Shown here: piece after piece, positions 10,871-21,520 of the stretch
How the letters are laid out: every line of letters begins with the position of its first letter
Numbering within the stretch: position 1 is the stretch's first letter
NCBI RefSeq assembly: GCF_000283155.1
Contig: NW_004454166.1
Span: forward strand, 5,070,975 to 5,134,974
Source of the DNA: Ceratotherium simum simum
Lineage: Eukaryota > Chordata > Mammalia > Perissodactyla > Rhinocerotidae
DNA length: 64,000 nucleotides
Reading direction: 5' to 3'
The notes under the pieces: model-generated
Seen by the model: only the letters and a program-made list of their open reading frames with translations
The model's database searches: none
Told to the model about the DNA's origin: nothing
Position numbers and translations under genes: made by a program

Positions 10871-12730
10871 TATAAAGTTTGATGGCAGTGTCCTATTTGT
10901 AAGTATTTTTACTAATAATGAATGCAAACACCATGGCATGAATTTGATGTAAGCCTTCTTATAATAGATATGTTTCTAGGTTAAGAAGAATGTAAAGAAC
11001 TTATAAGCTTTTTCTTTTTTTCTAGCCCTATATAGAGTAACTATCAATTGGGCTAAAATATTTTCCTGCAAGTATTACTGTCAAGGAATTTTTGTAATGA
11101 CTGTTTGCTTACTGACCCATTATATAACAAGACTTGACATATTATAGAACATTTCCCATATAGATATATTTGAATTTTGATGAGGAAGGAGTTATAACCT
11201 GGCTCTTCATCATGGTGGATTTTGTGCAAACCCAGAAACACTAAGACAATTTCACGTCCTTCGAGGTTCATTGTTACCTTGTATGCTTTCTTGGTACTAG
11301 GATTTTTCTCTCCATGTTGTTTCTGTCTCTTGACATTTCTCCCATATTTAGGACATTCCTCAATTCTGCATTCATAATTTTTTCTTCTTTCATCCTGTTT
11401 TCTTGATGCAAAGAATGTATTTGTAATGGGCTGCAAAATCACACATCCCCACTTAATGCAAGGAATATTTTAGTCAACATTCCTTATTTTAAAAGTTGAA
11501 GACAACACAGACTAGATTTTCTGCTTACTTTACTCTTTTATGTTTTTGGAATTATACATGTTAGATTTTAAACAATTTATTCAAATAAAACCATTAGCAG
11601 GATTTATCCCCTTTTCTTTCTATGAGGCAGAACAATGCAACATCCATAGACACCGAGGGCATGGAGCCCATTCAAGCTCTTCTACAGAGTGGACAGGGTA
11701 GAGTAGGGAAGTGCACTTCTGCCTCCTGCACATGGTGATCCAGGGCTTTCCTTTGAGAGTTGACAATGGCATGGTTCTGGCTCATATGTTAGAGAAACAG
11801 GCCAAGTGTGAAATAGTGACAAGAAGCACATGAAAATTCAGCTTGCTGAGATTGTACTTGTGGTGTGTATGAACCCCCTTGAGCAAGATTTCATAAATTA
11901 AAAATACAAAGCAAAATACAGTATTTTCATTTTGACTTCATTCTTTGCCTTCCACGCACTTGTAAGGGTTTCGTTTAGAACAAGGCCTGAAGTTCGTTGT
12001 GATTCTGTCAGCTGAAAGCATGGGTCATGTTACGTAAAATATTCCACAGGATCACTGTTAACTGTGCAGTTCCCGTACATGAAATTCCTGGGCCTTTTTT
12101 TCTTCTGAGACATGTTTTCTATAGCTTCTTTTATTGAAACCTGCTAAAAAGATGACAGGTTACGATCCCCAAATAAATTGCTCTGACATATTTGAGTCAA
12201 GATTAGGGGGAATGACCCCTATGGTCTCGTCCTCAATTCTATTTGAATTTGGGGCATGCTGGTACCTGGTCTGTAGTGAATGAAAAATGAAGAAGCCCCC
12301 GTGTTGAATTTTGTGTGTCATTCTTGTGAGCACCTCTGAGTTATGTGATGTCTGAAGATTTATAGCTGTCCTTATCAGGTGAGAATCCCTCAGTATATTT
12401 AAGTGGACAGGAGATCTAGGATAACTACCTCTTTACTGTAAGTCTCAGGACATCCTACCATCCCTGATAGAAGGGAGTGGCAGAATATTCTCAGGCTTTG
12501 AATGTACTGGGGCATCTTCCTAAGATCAGCTGTGCCTGTCAAGGGCCCTCCCAGACTGCCCTGCCACTGGATGCCTTTGCTCGTGTGGTTTGTCTCCCTG
12601 GAATACCACCTTTCCCTTTCATTCTGGGAGATGACTTTTAAGTTTAGTGATAATGTCAATTTCCTTGTTTTAGCTATTCTTGGTCACCTCCCACCCCCTA
12701 GGAAGGGCATGATTATAATTACTCCATATG
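10871..12730. other. Intergenic, no feature recognised
   Basis: AT-rich sequence without recognisable repeats or coding potential. A minus-strand frame at 11053-11442 (129 codons) has no recognisable product. A further AATAAA occurs near 11584. Confidence 0.6.
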
Positions 12731-12734
12731 TTCA

Positions 12735-12808
12735 ATATACATCGCATTTTTATATGCCAGATTCTGTGTGAGGCACTGAGGATTCAAAGATGAATAGAAC
12801 ACAGTTCT

Positions 12809-12840
<32 letters not shown>

Positions 12841-13165
12841 ATTTTTTCCCCCAAAGCCCCAGCAGATAGTTGTATGTCACAGCTGCACATCCCTCTTAGT
12901 TGCTGTATGTGGGACACGGCCCCAGCATGGCCGGAGAAGCGGTACGTCGGTGCACGCCCGGGATCCGAACCCGGGCCGCCAGCAGCGGAGCGCGCGCACT
13001 CAACCACTAAGCCACGGGCCAGCCCAGAACACAGTTCTTGACCCCTCCTCCCCTCCCCTTTCCCAGTCCTTATCTGGGGCTCACAGTGTTGTGGGAGACA
13101 GTCAAGCAAAAATGCAGCAATGTGACTAGTGCTGTGTATAAGATGATGAAACTGTAGAGACGGAA
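12735..13165 (-). mobile_element. Diverged L2-like fragment, antisense (split by ERE)
   Basis: 'atatgccagattctgtgtga', 'ggcactgaggattcaaag' and, after the ERE, 'gtgttgtgggagacagtcaa' fit inverted L2. The ERE at 12810 sits inside it. Confidence 0.5.
12810..13025 (-). mobile_element. ERE1-type SINE, minus, 14-bp TSD
   Basis: Inverted ERE1: T-run, then caaagccccagcagatagtt, the box B complement ggatccgaacc, and the head ending gccacgggccagccc. A perfect duplication, AGAACACAGTTCTT, lies at 12796-12809 and 13026-13039, indicating a fairly recent insertion. Confidence 0.95.
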
Positions 13166-13199
13166 GATGTTTATATAGAATTTTGATCATACATCATAG

Positions 13200-13315
13200 C
13201 ACTTGCCTTGTATTCTAGTTTATTTGTATAACTGTCTTCTAGACTAGACTGTGCTTCTGAAGGGCAGGAACTATATTTTACTCATCTTTGAGTCACCAGC
13301 ACTTGGAGAGCCATC
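13200..13315 (+). mobile_element. L2 3' end fragment, sense
   Basis: 'tctagactagactgtgcttc', 'gaagggcaggaactatattt' and 'gagtcaccagcacttgg' match the L2 3' terminus. Confidence 0.65.
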
Positions 13316-13915
13316 GTTAGGTATCGTGAATCCAGTGATGAAAGACACGGTCCCTGCACGTAAGACACTTTTCCCCTGGTGGAGGAGATAGACACGGAAC
13401 TCAGCATCCTTGCACAATGTGATGGGAGCCTCAGGTTTAAGAAAGGATGATGGGAGCATAGAGGAAGAGCATCTAACAAGCTGGAGAGGGGCTGTCAGGA
13501 AAAGTTAGAGAAAATGAGATCAAGTTGGCATTTGAAGACCAGTCGAGAGTCAGCTAAATTATATAGAAAGAACTCAAGGCAAGATCCAGCTAGAGAGGTT
13601 TTGTGAAGGTGTTTTGGGTTTTATGTCAAAGGCCATGAAGAGCCATTGAGGGATTTTAAGCCGGAGAGTACCATGATTGACATTTTCAAAAGGATGCTCT
13701 GTTAACACACCAGAGGCAAGAGAGATCAGTTAGTAGGCCCTTGCCTTTTTCCAGGTGAGAGGACAGTACCTGACCTAAAGCCTTAACAGAGCTGTGAGCG
13801 GGGTAAACTTGGACGTGGGTTGTGATGGGGAGCAAATGATAGCGAAGTGTCTGGCTTGGGCAAGAGGTTATGCCATTCACCGAGATGGGAAATATGGTAT
13901 TCTGTCCAGGATTCT
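13316..13915 (-). mobile_element. L2 LINE, antisense
   Basis: Inverted L2: 'gacacggtccctgcacgtaa', 'ccatgaagagccattgaggg', 'attttaagccggagagtacc', 'atgattgacattttcaaaag', 'ttcaccgagatgggaaatat'. Open frames here on the minus strand are decayed remnants. Confidence 0.75.
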
Positions 13916-14285
13916 AAGACAGCACTCTAATGATGCCCCTCTTACTCTGCTCTGACGGCCTTGGTTGCTAGTGCCCCGGCACAGCCTGAGAAACAGGGGA
14001 GCCACGCCTGTACTCCAGAAGCTCCCACACTAGAGGTCTGCCTGGTCTAGCTGCTGTGGCCATCACCTAGGCTTAAAGAAAACCCTGATTTGAAGTGATC
14101 CTTTCCTGGCCCTAGCAAGCACCTTGCCCTCTCCACCAGGACTCCAAGTCCTTGAGAAGCAGAATTGCCTTTCAGGTCTAAGGCCGTTTTGAGAGCTTCT
14201 CTTCCATCTACATCTTTACTCAAGGCCAGGTTTCTGCTTGCTTATTGTGTAGTCCAAAGAAAAGCTACTCCTGATTCCCAGAATT
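13916..14285. other. Intergenic, no feature recognised
   Basis: Apparently unique sequence of moderate GC between an antisense L2 and an ERE. No gene or recognised repeat. Confidence 0.5.
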
Positions 14286-14529
14286 TTTTTTTTTTCCTGT
14301 GAGGAAGATTAGCCCTGACCTAACATCTGTCACCAATCCTCCTCTTTTTGCTGAGGAATATTGGCTCTGGGCTCACATCCATGCCCATCTTCCTCCACTT
14401 TATATGGGACGCCGCCACAGCATGGCCTGACAAGCAGTGCATGGGTGCACGCCCAGGATCCGAACCTGTGAACGCCGGGCCGCCACAGCGGAGCGCGCGC
14501 ATTTAACCGCTGCGCCACCGGCTGGCCCC
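14286..14529 (-). mobile_element. ERE SINE (two-module tail type), minus
   Basis: T-run, modules gaagattagccctgacc and ggctctgggctcac, then catcttcctccactttat and the tRNA-like head ending ccaccggctggccccc. A weak duplication (ccagaat) flanks it. Confidence 0.9.
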
Positions 14530-17129
14530 CAGAATGGATTTTTAAAAAAATCTCGGTTGTTGTTTGGCACCTGAGGATTCCAGCCAAAGCTGTGCTTTTA
14601 TTCCAGCTGACAGCACAGTGAAAGCTGCTGTAACCTGTTGTGTTGGCCAGGGCCAGTTGCCAGGCTTCATGTAGCTGCTCACATCAGCTGCCATGTTTGC
14701 AGCAAGAGCCTTGATCTCATCATGGGCACTTTGGTTTCAAATTTCATCCATTGGTGTCTGTCGCATTAGATGTGAGTCATGGCGTCACAAATATATTAGA
14801 GGTTCAAGGTGGGGTTTGATGTAACCCATTCCTCTTCTCCAAGGTTCTGGCTGATGGAAGAGTTCATATAAGGATTGCCAGCAAAATGGAGACCAAAGCA
14901 TCATCTTTATTACAGGTGGGGCGAATGTCCAATAAATCCCCCAAATGTAGAGCATCTGGTAAATTCTGTTGGAGAATGGGGCTTAGACCTAAGACAGGAG
15001 CTAGACCCTCCTGTCTCCCTGGGGACCTGCGTGCTCTGGTGCGACAGTAGAAAGAGCAAGGTCTGTGGAGCAGAAGCAGAGTCCATTTTATCAGCCAGCA
15101 GTGAAGCCCACACACCTGCCTCAGGTACTCAGCAAGGGGGAGCAGCGGGAATGGAGGCTCCCCTCTGAGTAACCCAGCTCAGGTGGGCAGGTAGCAAGCC
15201 GACAGGAGGCAGAGAGGCTGGAGCCCCTGGGCCAGAAAACCTACTACACCTGCACGCAGGGTCCAATTTGAAGCCACAGCCTGGTTTGTGCCATTGAGGC
15301 CTAATGTGCAGACTTAAATGTAGCCCAGTGAGGGTAGCTGCTACTCCTCTGAGACCTGTTTGGGACTCATTGAATTGAGGTGCTAATTGAGAGCACCAAG
15401 TGGAGGGTAGGCAAGTTGAGTGTTATAGATCATAGCCCAGAGGAGAGGGCTGGAGAAACACACTTGTTAGATGAAGTATAGATAAGTGAAATTGTGGGCT
15501 TTCATGAGAAAATGCAGGCAGTGTGACTTTGAAGGAAGGAGTGGATAATGATCTCCTTGGAAGGAGCGAGTGGGTAAAGAAGTTGGCTAACTTCTAAATT
15601 AAGCTATTCTTCTGAACAATTCTCGGGCTCTCATTTCAAGAAGAATGTTCTCCTGATTGGTCTGTGACTGTCCTTACCTTTGAAAGAGCAAGAATTCTCT
15701 ATCCTCAAACACTGTCTGGTTTCCATATCTCCCTGCTGTCATTCATTTTATGGTAAGAGATACACTAAATATTGTTCTAAGCTTAAATTTATAACTAAGG
15801 TGAACACCACAGTCTGGAGGGTTTGGTTGAATTTCTTGCTGTGAGTCCGTTAAGGTTATTACTCCTGGCTGAAGTTAGCTCACGGCATAATACTGTAAAG
15901 CAGCCAAGCTATCCTGATCATCTAGCTCATGGGCTAACACTCATAACTTATCAGAGTCTCATTAGGCCTTTTATCTGAATAAGCTTGAAATTCTCAACAA
16001 GCCGTGGTTCTGTAGATATGTTGTTTTAGGGTAAAATAAAATGCATTGAAATGAGTTTGTCACTATAATTGTATTAGCACCTTTCAAGTGGCCACATGTA
16101 TCTGGAATATTTCCATAAGGAGAAGAAATAAATTAACAGGCTTATGCATGGGATGTGCTTGGCTCTAGTTCAAAGCAATGGAAAAGATTTCAGAGGGAAA
16201 CATTCATATGCTTGCCAACTGTAACGAAATAGGACTCAATTTTCTTCCACAGGAGAGAAAATATCCAAAGAAACCACAGGTTGTAGATCCATGAGGAAAG
16301 GCACCAAAATATTCTCTGGTTGAAACCCACACATCTTTCTCACGTAAAAAGAAACTACCAGCATTACAGGCAAACTGTTGGAGAAAAAAAAATCACTCAA
16401 GATTTACTAGTTATTCTCCCCTATTCTTAAAAAATAATCACCTTCCGGTGATAATCTGCTTAAGCATTTCTCTTTTCTCTCTTTTTTTTTTCGCTCTGCA
16501 GAATGACAGCATCTGTGAGGGTAGAGGGGCTGGAAAGAGGGGAAGTAATTGATTAGAGTCCAAAGGAGCCTGTAATTTATTCCTATGGTTCGATGGAAGC
16601 CAGGCCATATGCATATGGTGGATTATTTTTCTTGCTCTCAAATTTTGTGCTGAAAAGACAATAATTATTACATTTTGCCCCCAGGGGCATGAGGTGTAGG
16701 AACAGGGAGAACATGGAAATCATGAAATTTAATCATGAGTCTTCTAGGCAAAAAACCAACTCTCTTAATTGCGAAATTAGAGATCAAAACCAGGAACCCC
16801 TTTAAATAGTGCATGAGGAGGATCTGGGGAAGGGTAACTGGGTGGGCTCTGTTGTCAGGAGAAAGCAAAAGAAAACAGATTTCAAGCATAGGGGCAGGGA
16901 ACTGGGTTATCCACAAGGAAAGGCTCCCACTCTGCAGAGACATCTCCTTCTGGAAAAGTTTGAAGAATTGAACAATTTTCTATTTGAAGGCACGGTAGTA
17001 AATGAAGTTGCCTAGAGATGAATGTGTGCATCGTCTTTTTATTGTTCTATAGTTTTTCACAACAGGCAGCCATGATTGTCATTCATTCATATAGTTCTTT
17101 TTCTAAAACCTTTTATAATATTGTGCTGG
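14530..17129. other. Intergenic, mostly unique sequence
   Basis: No gene or clear repeat recognised. Short open frames at 14875-15168 and on the minus strand at 16668-16943 have no recognisable products and no splice context. Confidence 0.55.
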
Positions 17130-17262
17130 CGTCCTGAGATTCTATGAGTTAAGGGCAAGAGACTTAACTGTGTTTCTCCTCAATAAGATAATGTCTCTTG
17201 TACCTCCCATAATTCAATGTCTACTTTATATTAGGTATTTAATAAGTATCTACCGAATGAAA
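17130..17262 (+). mobile_element. L2 3' end fragment, sense
   Basis: 'aattcaatgtctactttata', 'ttaggtatttaataagtatc' and 'taccgaatga' fit the L2 terminus. It is again followed by an antisense L2, in a tail-to-tail arrangement. Confidence 0.5.
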
Positions 17263-17324
17263 ACAAACGACTCTTTGAACTATGACGTCTTCTCTGAAGA
17301 TCTTTGAATTGGGGTCATTTATTT

Positions 17325-17815
17325 ATTTGGTATATATTGAGCACTTCCTATAAGCCTGGTGCTGTTCTAGGCTCTGGGAATGAGGCAGTGAACAAGACAA
17401 AGTCCCTGCTTTCAGAGAGCTGACATTCCAGAGAGAGACTAAGAATAAGTAAGAAAATAGATAGAATATGTCAGGTGGTGATTACTGTTAGGAAGAAGAC
17501 TGTAAGTCAGGGTAAGGGAGTGGGGCATTATGGGTGTGTTGGTGCAGGCTGGGTGCCATTTTAGAAAGGGTGTCCAGGAAGGCCTCTCTGAGGAGGCCAC
17601 AACGTCCTGAATCTAATGGGAGTCAACTAGGCAGGTATTTCTGGGAAAGAAGCTTCAGGTGTGTTTCAGTGTGGCTGACGTGGGCGATGGAAGAGGAGGG
17701 GGAGGAGCGGGGTGTTACAGACTGGGGTAAGGTCTTTGATTTTTACTCTGAGGACACATTGGATCTTGTTGAGCAGAGCAACATGATCTAATTTACTGAT
17801 CTAGTTATCCATACT
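17325..17815 (-). mobile_element. L2 LINE, antisense
   Basis: Inverted L2: 'tatattgagcacttcctata', 'agtgaacaagacaaagtccc', 'gtccaggaaggcctctctga', 'ctttgatttttactctgagg', 'gagcagagcaacatgatcta'. Confidence 0.85.
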
Positions 17816-18520
17816 TGCTGAAAAATCCAACCACTGTGTTCATACGGAAAGCTAACTACAGTGCCTGTCTTAGTTCACACTGCCAAGGAAATCCCCCAAA
17901 CTCCAAACGTTTTCCATTCCATGCTCGCTCCTTACTAGCTTACTCCTCCATGTCCCAGGAAACCCCACTGCAGCTTAAGACTGACATCTAGTGGATATTT
18001 TCATAATTGTTTATAAACCTGCAGTTTGGAACACACCAGCTCTTGATTAGGAATAGCAGGGCGAGCTTTAACATCACAAATGGGGTAGATAGAACAATCC
18101 TAATGTTATTAGGAGAAGATTACAGTAGATTTGCCTCCGTTTTTTTTTTTTTTTGGATTATATTCAGGTAAGTTTGCATTTCTCTAGCAAATACCATTGA
18201 AACTGGTGGGTTTAGCTGCCAGCAGATTGGAGCATCAAAATCATGGTCTGGTAAGAGGAGAATAAGTCAGGACCAGGTGGGATCAACCAGGAGAACTTGC
18301 TTGGTTCTAAGGGTGGCCCACAAAAGGCAGCCTGTTGTTTGTTGTGTCGTGTCTTGGGGGGTGTGTGTTCCAAACCTGGCTTTGAGCTGGGTTGGCACTG
18401 ATTTACAAAAGGCATCTGATCTGATGAGTAGGGCATGATGGGAGGAAGTTCAAGGCAGTGTGGAAATGCTCAAAGTCAGGCGAGGTTGGGTGTTTCCCAA
18501 AGCCGAGGTGGGGTATTTCA
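17816..18520. other. Intergenic, no feature recognised
   Basis: Unique-looking sequence with one T-run near 18141. No gene or repeat supported. Confidence 0.55.
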
Positions 18521-18524
18521 GTGT

Positions 18525-18740
18525 AGCAGTCAGGAGCGTTAGCTTTATCATTAGACATGTGGCTTCACATCTTACTCTGTCATTTACTGACTGCAAGAAC
18601 TTGGGCAAGTTGCACTCTCTGTATATCAATTTCTAAATAGTACCCTCTTGGTAAAGAGGTTTTATTAAGACAAGTAATTTATGCAAAACACCTAACATGC
18701 TAGCATTTAATAAGCAGTCAGTAACAGCTAGGTATTATTG
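18525..18740 (+). repeat. MIR SINE, plus
   Basis: MIR core pattern: 'gcttcacatcttactctg', 'actgactgcaagaacttggg', 'caagttgcactctctg', 'aataagcagtcagtaa'. Diverged. Confidence 0.7.
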
Positions 18741-18959
18741 TTTAGAGGAACCACAAGTAGCCATTAGAGATAAAGAAGCAGGCTATTGTAGTACTAATAA
18801 TATCTGCATTAAAAAAGTTTTTTCCCCCAGCACTTAACGTTAGCAGAATTTAGCTTTTAAACATTTTGTATATCTATATGATCCATTTTATCTGCATTGA
18901 TTCAGGGTGGTTGAATTTTCTGCTTAACTAAGTTATATCATTTATGCTACATAGAGACT

Positions 18960-19480
18960 TAAACTGTTCATTGGCTTTCATTACTTTTAGGGAAAAAGGC
19001 CCAAATATTTAGCTCTGCAGGATCTGGCTCCTGCCTGCCTCATCTCTTACTCCTCTTCCCCCTCAGTTTCTGCATTCCAAACACGCTAGCCTTCTTTCAG
19101 GTCCTCCAATGTCCTGTCCCACCTGTCTCAGGACCTTTGCACAGGCAGTTCCCTCAGCCTGTCCACACCTCCCACCCCACCCCACCCCACCATCCAAGCA
19201 CACACCTGATTAAAGCCCACTCATTTTCAGATTCTGACTCAAATGACACTTCTTCAGGGAAGCTTTCCCTGCCTCCACTCCACTGCCCACTGGGCAAGCC
19301 TCCCTTGTTATATGATCTCATCGCATTCTGCAGTTTTAATTGTTCCTCACAACATTTATAGTTTTAAAGTGTACATTTGGATGATTATTCGCCCTCCAAC
19401 TAGACTGTAAGCATCTTGAAAGCTGGTGCTGTGTGTGCGACCCATGGCTCTGTCCCTGCCACAGTGCCTGGTGCATACAG
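18960..19480 (+). mobile_element. L2 LINE 3' part, sense
   Basis: 'aggatctggctcctgcctgc', 'ctcaggacctttgcacaggc', 'cttcagggaagctttccctg', 'ccctccaactagactgtaag' and 'cacagtgcctggtgca' give a clear L2 3' end. It contains a short CCCCA run near 19172-19192. Confidence 0.88.
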
Positions 19481-19799
19481 ACTCTCATTTTTTGAATAGT
19501 AAAGAGAGTTGTCTGAAGAGGGGAGGGATTTCATTTGAAAATTAAAATGTAGAAATCGGTAAAACACTTGGTGACTGACTGAGTATAAAAATGTCGTGGG
19601 GACTGTGGAGTGATGCCCAGGTTCTTCTTTAAGACCAGGCACCACTCCTCCAGACGCTGGGAGTTTAGACAGCTGATGCCTGTCAGCTGAGTCCCTCTCC
19701 AGAAACAGCCCTCAGCAAAGAAAGTCACCTCACCCAAGGTCATGCCCCCTCCTGGGAGCAGCCCACAACCAGTGACAGGTTAATTGAGAGCTATGTGTT

Positions 19800-20030
19800 C
19801 CACCCCTTGCCTCAGTGTGGAACAGTTCTGAAGGGTCATCCCACGTCCAGAGCTCGCCATAGGATTGGCTGAGGCCACTGCTGCATCTGCATCAGCTGTT
19901 CAATCATCCCTCTCCCCCCATCCTCCCTCCCTCCGCCCTCACAGTGCGGGTCCTGAGAGCACTCTCCCCCCAACAAACCTGCACACAAGTCTCAGCGTCT
20001 GTTTCCTAGGGGTGTCGACCCGCAACGGGG
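19800..20030. repeat. Unclassified old interspersed repeat
   Basis: Phrases such as 'gcggtcctgagagcactc'-like text (19948-19965), 'caacaaacctgcacac' and 'tctcagcgtctgtttcc' recall a mammalian dispersed repeat whose name I cannot fix. It abuts the CpG-richer L2 stretch. Confidence 0.3.
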
Positions 20031-20720
20031 CGTGAGGGAGACGGAGGAGTCGAAGGTGGCTCCCCGATTTGTGGCTTGAGACGGCACACGATGCCATCCA
20101 CGGAGATGAGGAGCACAGGAGAAAGACAATGCAGAGAAGTTGAAGCGGGTTTGCTGGAAAAGATAAGTTTTGGAGGTGCTAAGTCTTGAGTTTCTTGTGG
20201 TCTAAAGAGTCTGAAGCTCAGAAGACAGATCTGGGCTAGAGGTACGGGCTTGGGAGTCACTGGCCCACCAGGACAATACATGAAAGCTGACCCATGGACG
20301 TGTGGAGAGTGAAAGGACAGAGGACTAGTGTGACCTGGGAACCAGCAGCGGGAGGCAGGGCTGGGAAGACGAGCTCGCGGGAGACAGAGTAATCAGCGGT
20401 AGGAAAACGAGGAGCGTGAGCAGATACCAGGGGCAGCGGCGGAGGGGTTAGAGAGACTGCAGGGAGATGTGCCAGGTGCCGTAGAGAACGCAGTACGGAA
20501 ACGTGTCCACTGGATTGAATGACACGGCCACTGAAAACCTTGCTGGGAGCAGTTTTAGTGGGGGTGGGGGGAAGAAGCCAGATTCCAGTGAAGTAGATGG
20601 GGTGGGAGGGATGAAGAAGAGAGGGACGTCAAGAGAACAGGAGCACATTTGTGTATAAATGATGGCGGAGACGGGCAGAGGAGAAGTTCCAGTTAGAAAG
20701 GGATCAAATGATGGCCACAG
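20031..20720 (-). mobile_element. L2 LINE, antisense, CpG-rich
   Basis: Inverted L2 text: 'gaggagtcgaaggtggctcc', 'gatctgggctagaggtacgg', 'cttgggagtcactggcc', 'agaagccagattccagtg'. Unusually for an element this old it keeps many CpGs (for example gagctcgcgg, gcggcggagg), suggesting it lies in a hypomethylated shore of the CpG island downstream. Confidence 0.65.
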
Positions 20721-20939
20721 AAGCGGCAACTGCTTAGAAGTTCTTGACAAGGTGGAACACCGAAAGCACAAGATTAATCTTGGAGAGGTAGAGCCACACT
20801 ACTACTCCCACCCCAAACTACTACTGCCACCGGAAGGAAGATGACTAGACATGGAGGCGGGTAACAATAGCCACACTTTATCCTCTTGAAGCATCTGGAA
20901 CTTTAAGTACTTTCTTTAACCCTCACAACAAATCTTCAA

Positions 20940-21350
20940 GTAGAATACCACGCCACCAGTCCGCAGCAGGCGGTGCGGGGGGGCGGGGCCTCGGCTCTGA
21001 TAGGCTCCCTCTCTCCCCGGAGCCCCGCCCAGTCCCCAGGTAGGCGGGTGAGAGCACGCTTCCGGGAGGGCTGGTCGTGGAGGGGCGTGCTACCCAGGGC
21101 TCGGCGGTTCTAGAAGCCACCTCTAACCATCTTGAAACAGGTTCCGCAAGGAAGGAGGAGGAGTGAAGACCGCATTTCCTGAAGGATGTGTACTGGAGCG
21201 GGGAAGATGGACGTGAAGAGTGCTGACTAGGTGACGCATGCGCACTGCAGGCGCGACGGTGCACGAGCCGGCTCCAGTGCGCAGGCGCCGAGGCCTGCGG
21301 GGCCTGGCGTTTCCCTCCTGCGTCCGTTAGAATCCCAGTTTTGCACGTGA
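20940..21350 (+). promoter_or_regulatory. CpG island with promoter motifs and a first-exon-like splice donor
   Basis: By eye I count about 34 CpGs in about 400 bp at roughly 60% GC, far above the surrounding sequence. Visible motifs: GC boxes ggggcggggcc (20979-20989) and gccccgccc (21022-21030), YY1-like accatctt (21127-21134) and aagatgg (21204-21210), a CRE-like tgacgca joined to an NRF1-like gcatgcgcac (21232-21245), and a second gtgcgcaggcgc (21278-21289). A strong donor, gcac|gtgagt, lies at 21346/21347 on the plus strand. This is the layout of a TATA-less promoter plus short first exon. It lies about 10 kb beyond CAVIN4, and I know of no coding gene here, so a non-coding transcript or enhancer-type island is most likely. 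Confidence 0.7.
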
Positions 21351-21354
21351 GTGG

Positions 21355-21520
21355 AGTCTTATGTGACTCTGCAATTTGATTTCTAAGAATTTGTGTTAGT
21401 AAAAAAAAAAGTTGGTCGCAATCTGTCTACCAATAGGGAATTTGCTAATTAAAATATTGTTGTGTACATATGATGGAATATTTTGCAGCCCCACTAAAGC
21501 ACACCGGAAGTTAAAAATAT
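21355..21520 (+). mobile_element. L1 ORF2 end fragment, plus (diverged)
   Basis: 'taccaatagggaatttgcta', 'gtgtacatatgatggaatat' and 'tttgcagcc' follow the end of L1 ORF2. It starts directly after the CpG-island splice donor. Confidence 0.55.

Noticed and set aside
20923..21264. 113-codon minus-strand frame across the CpG island
   Set aside because: Proline-, serine- and arginine-rich frame typical of GC-rich DNA without stops; no recognisable domain.
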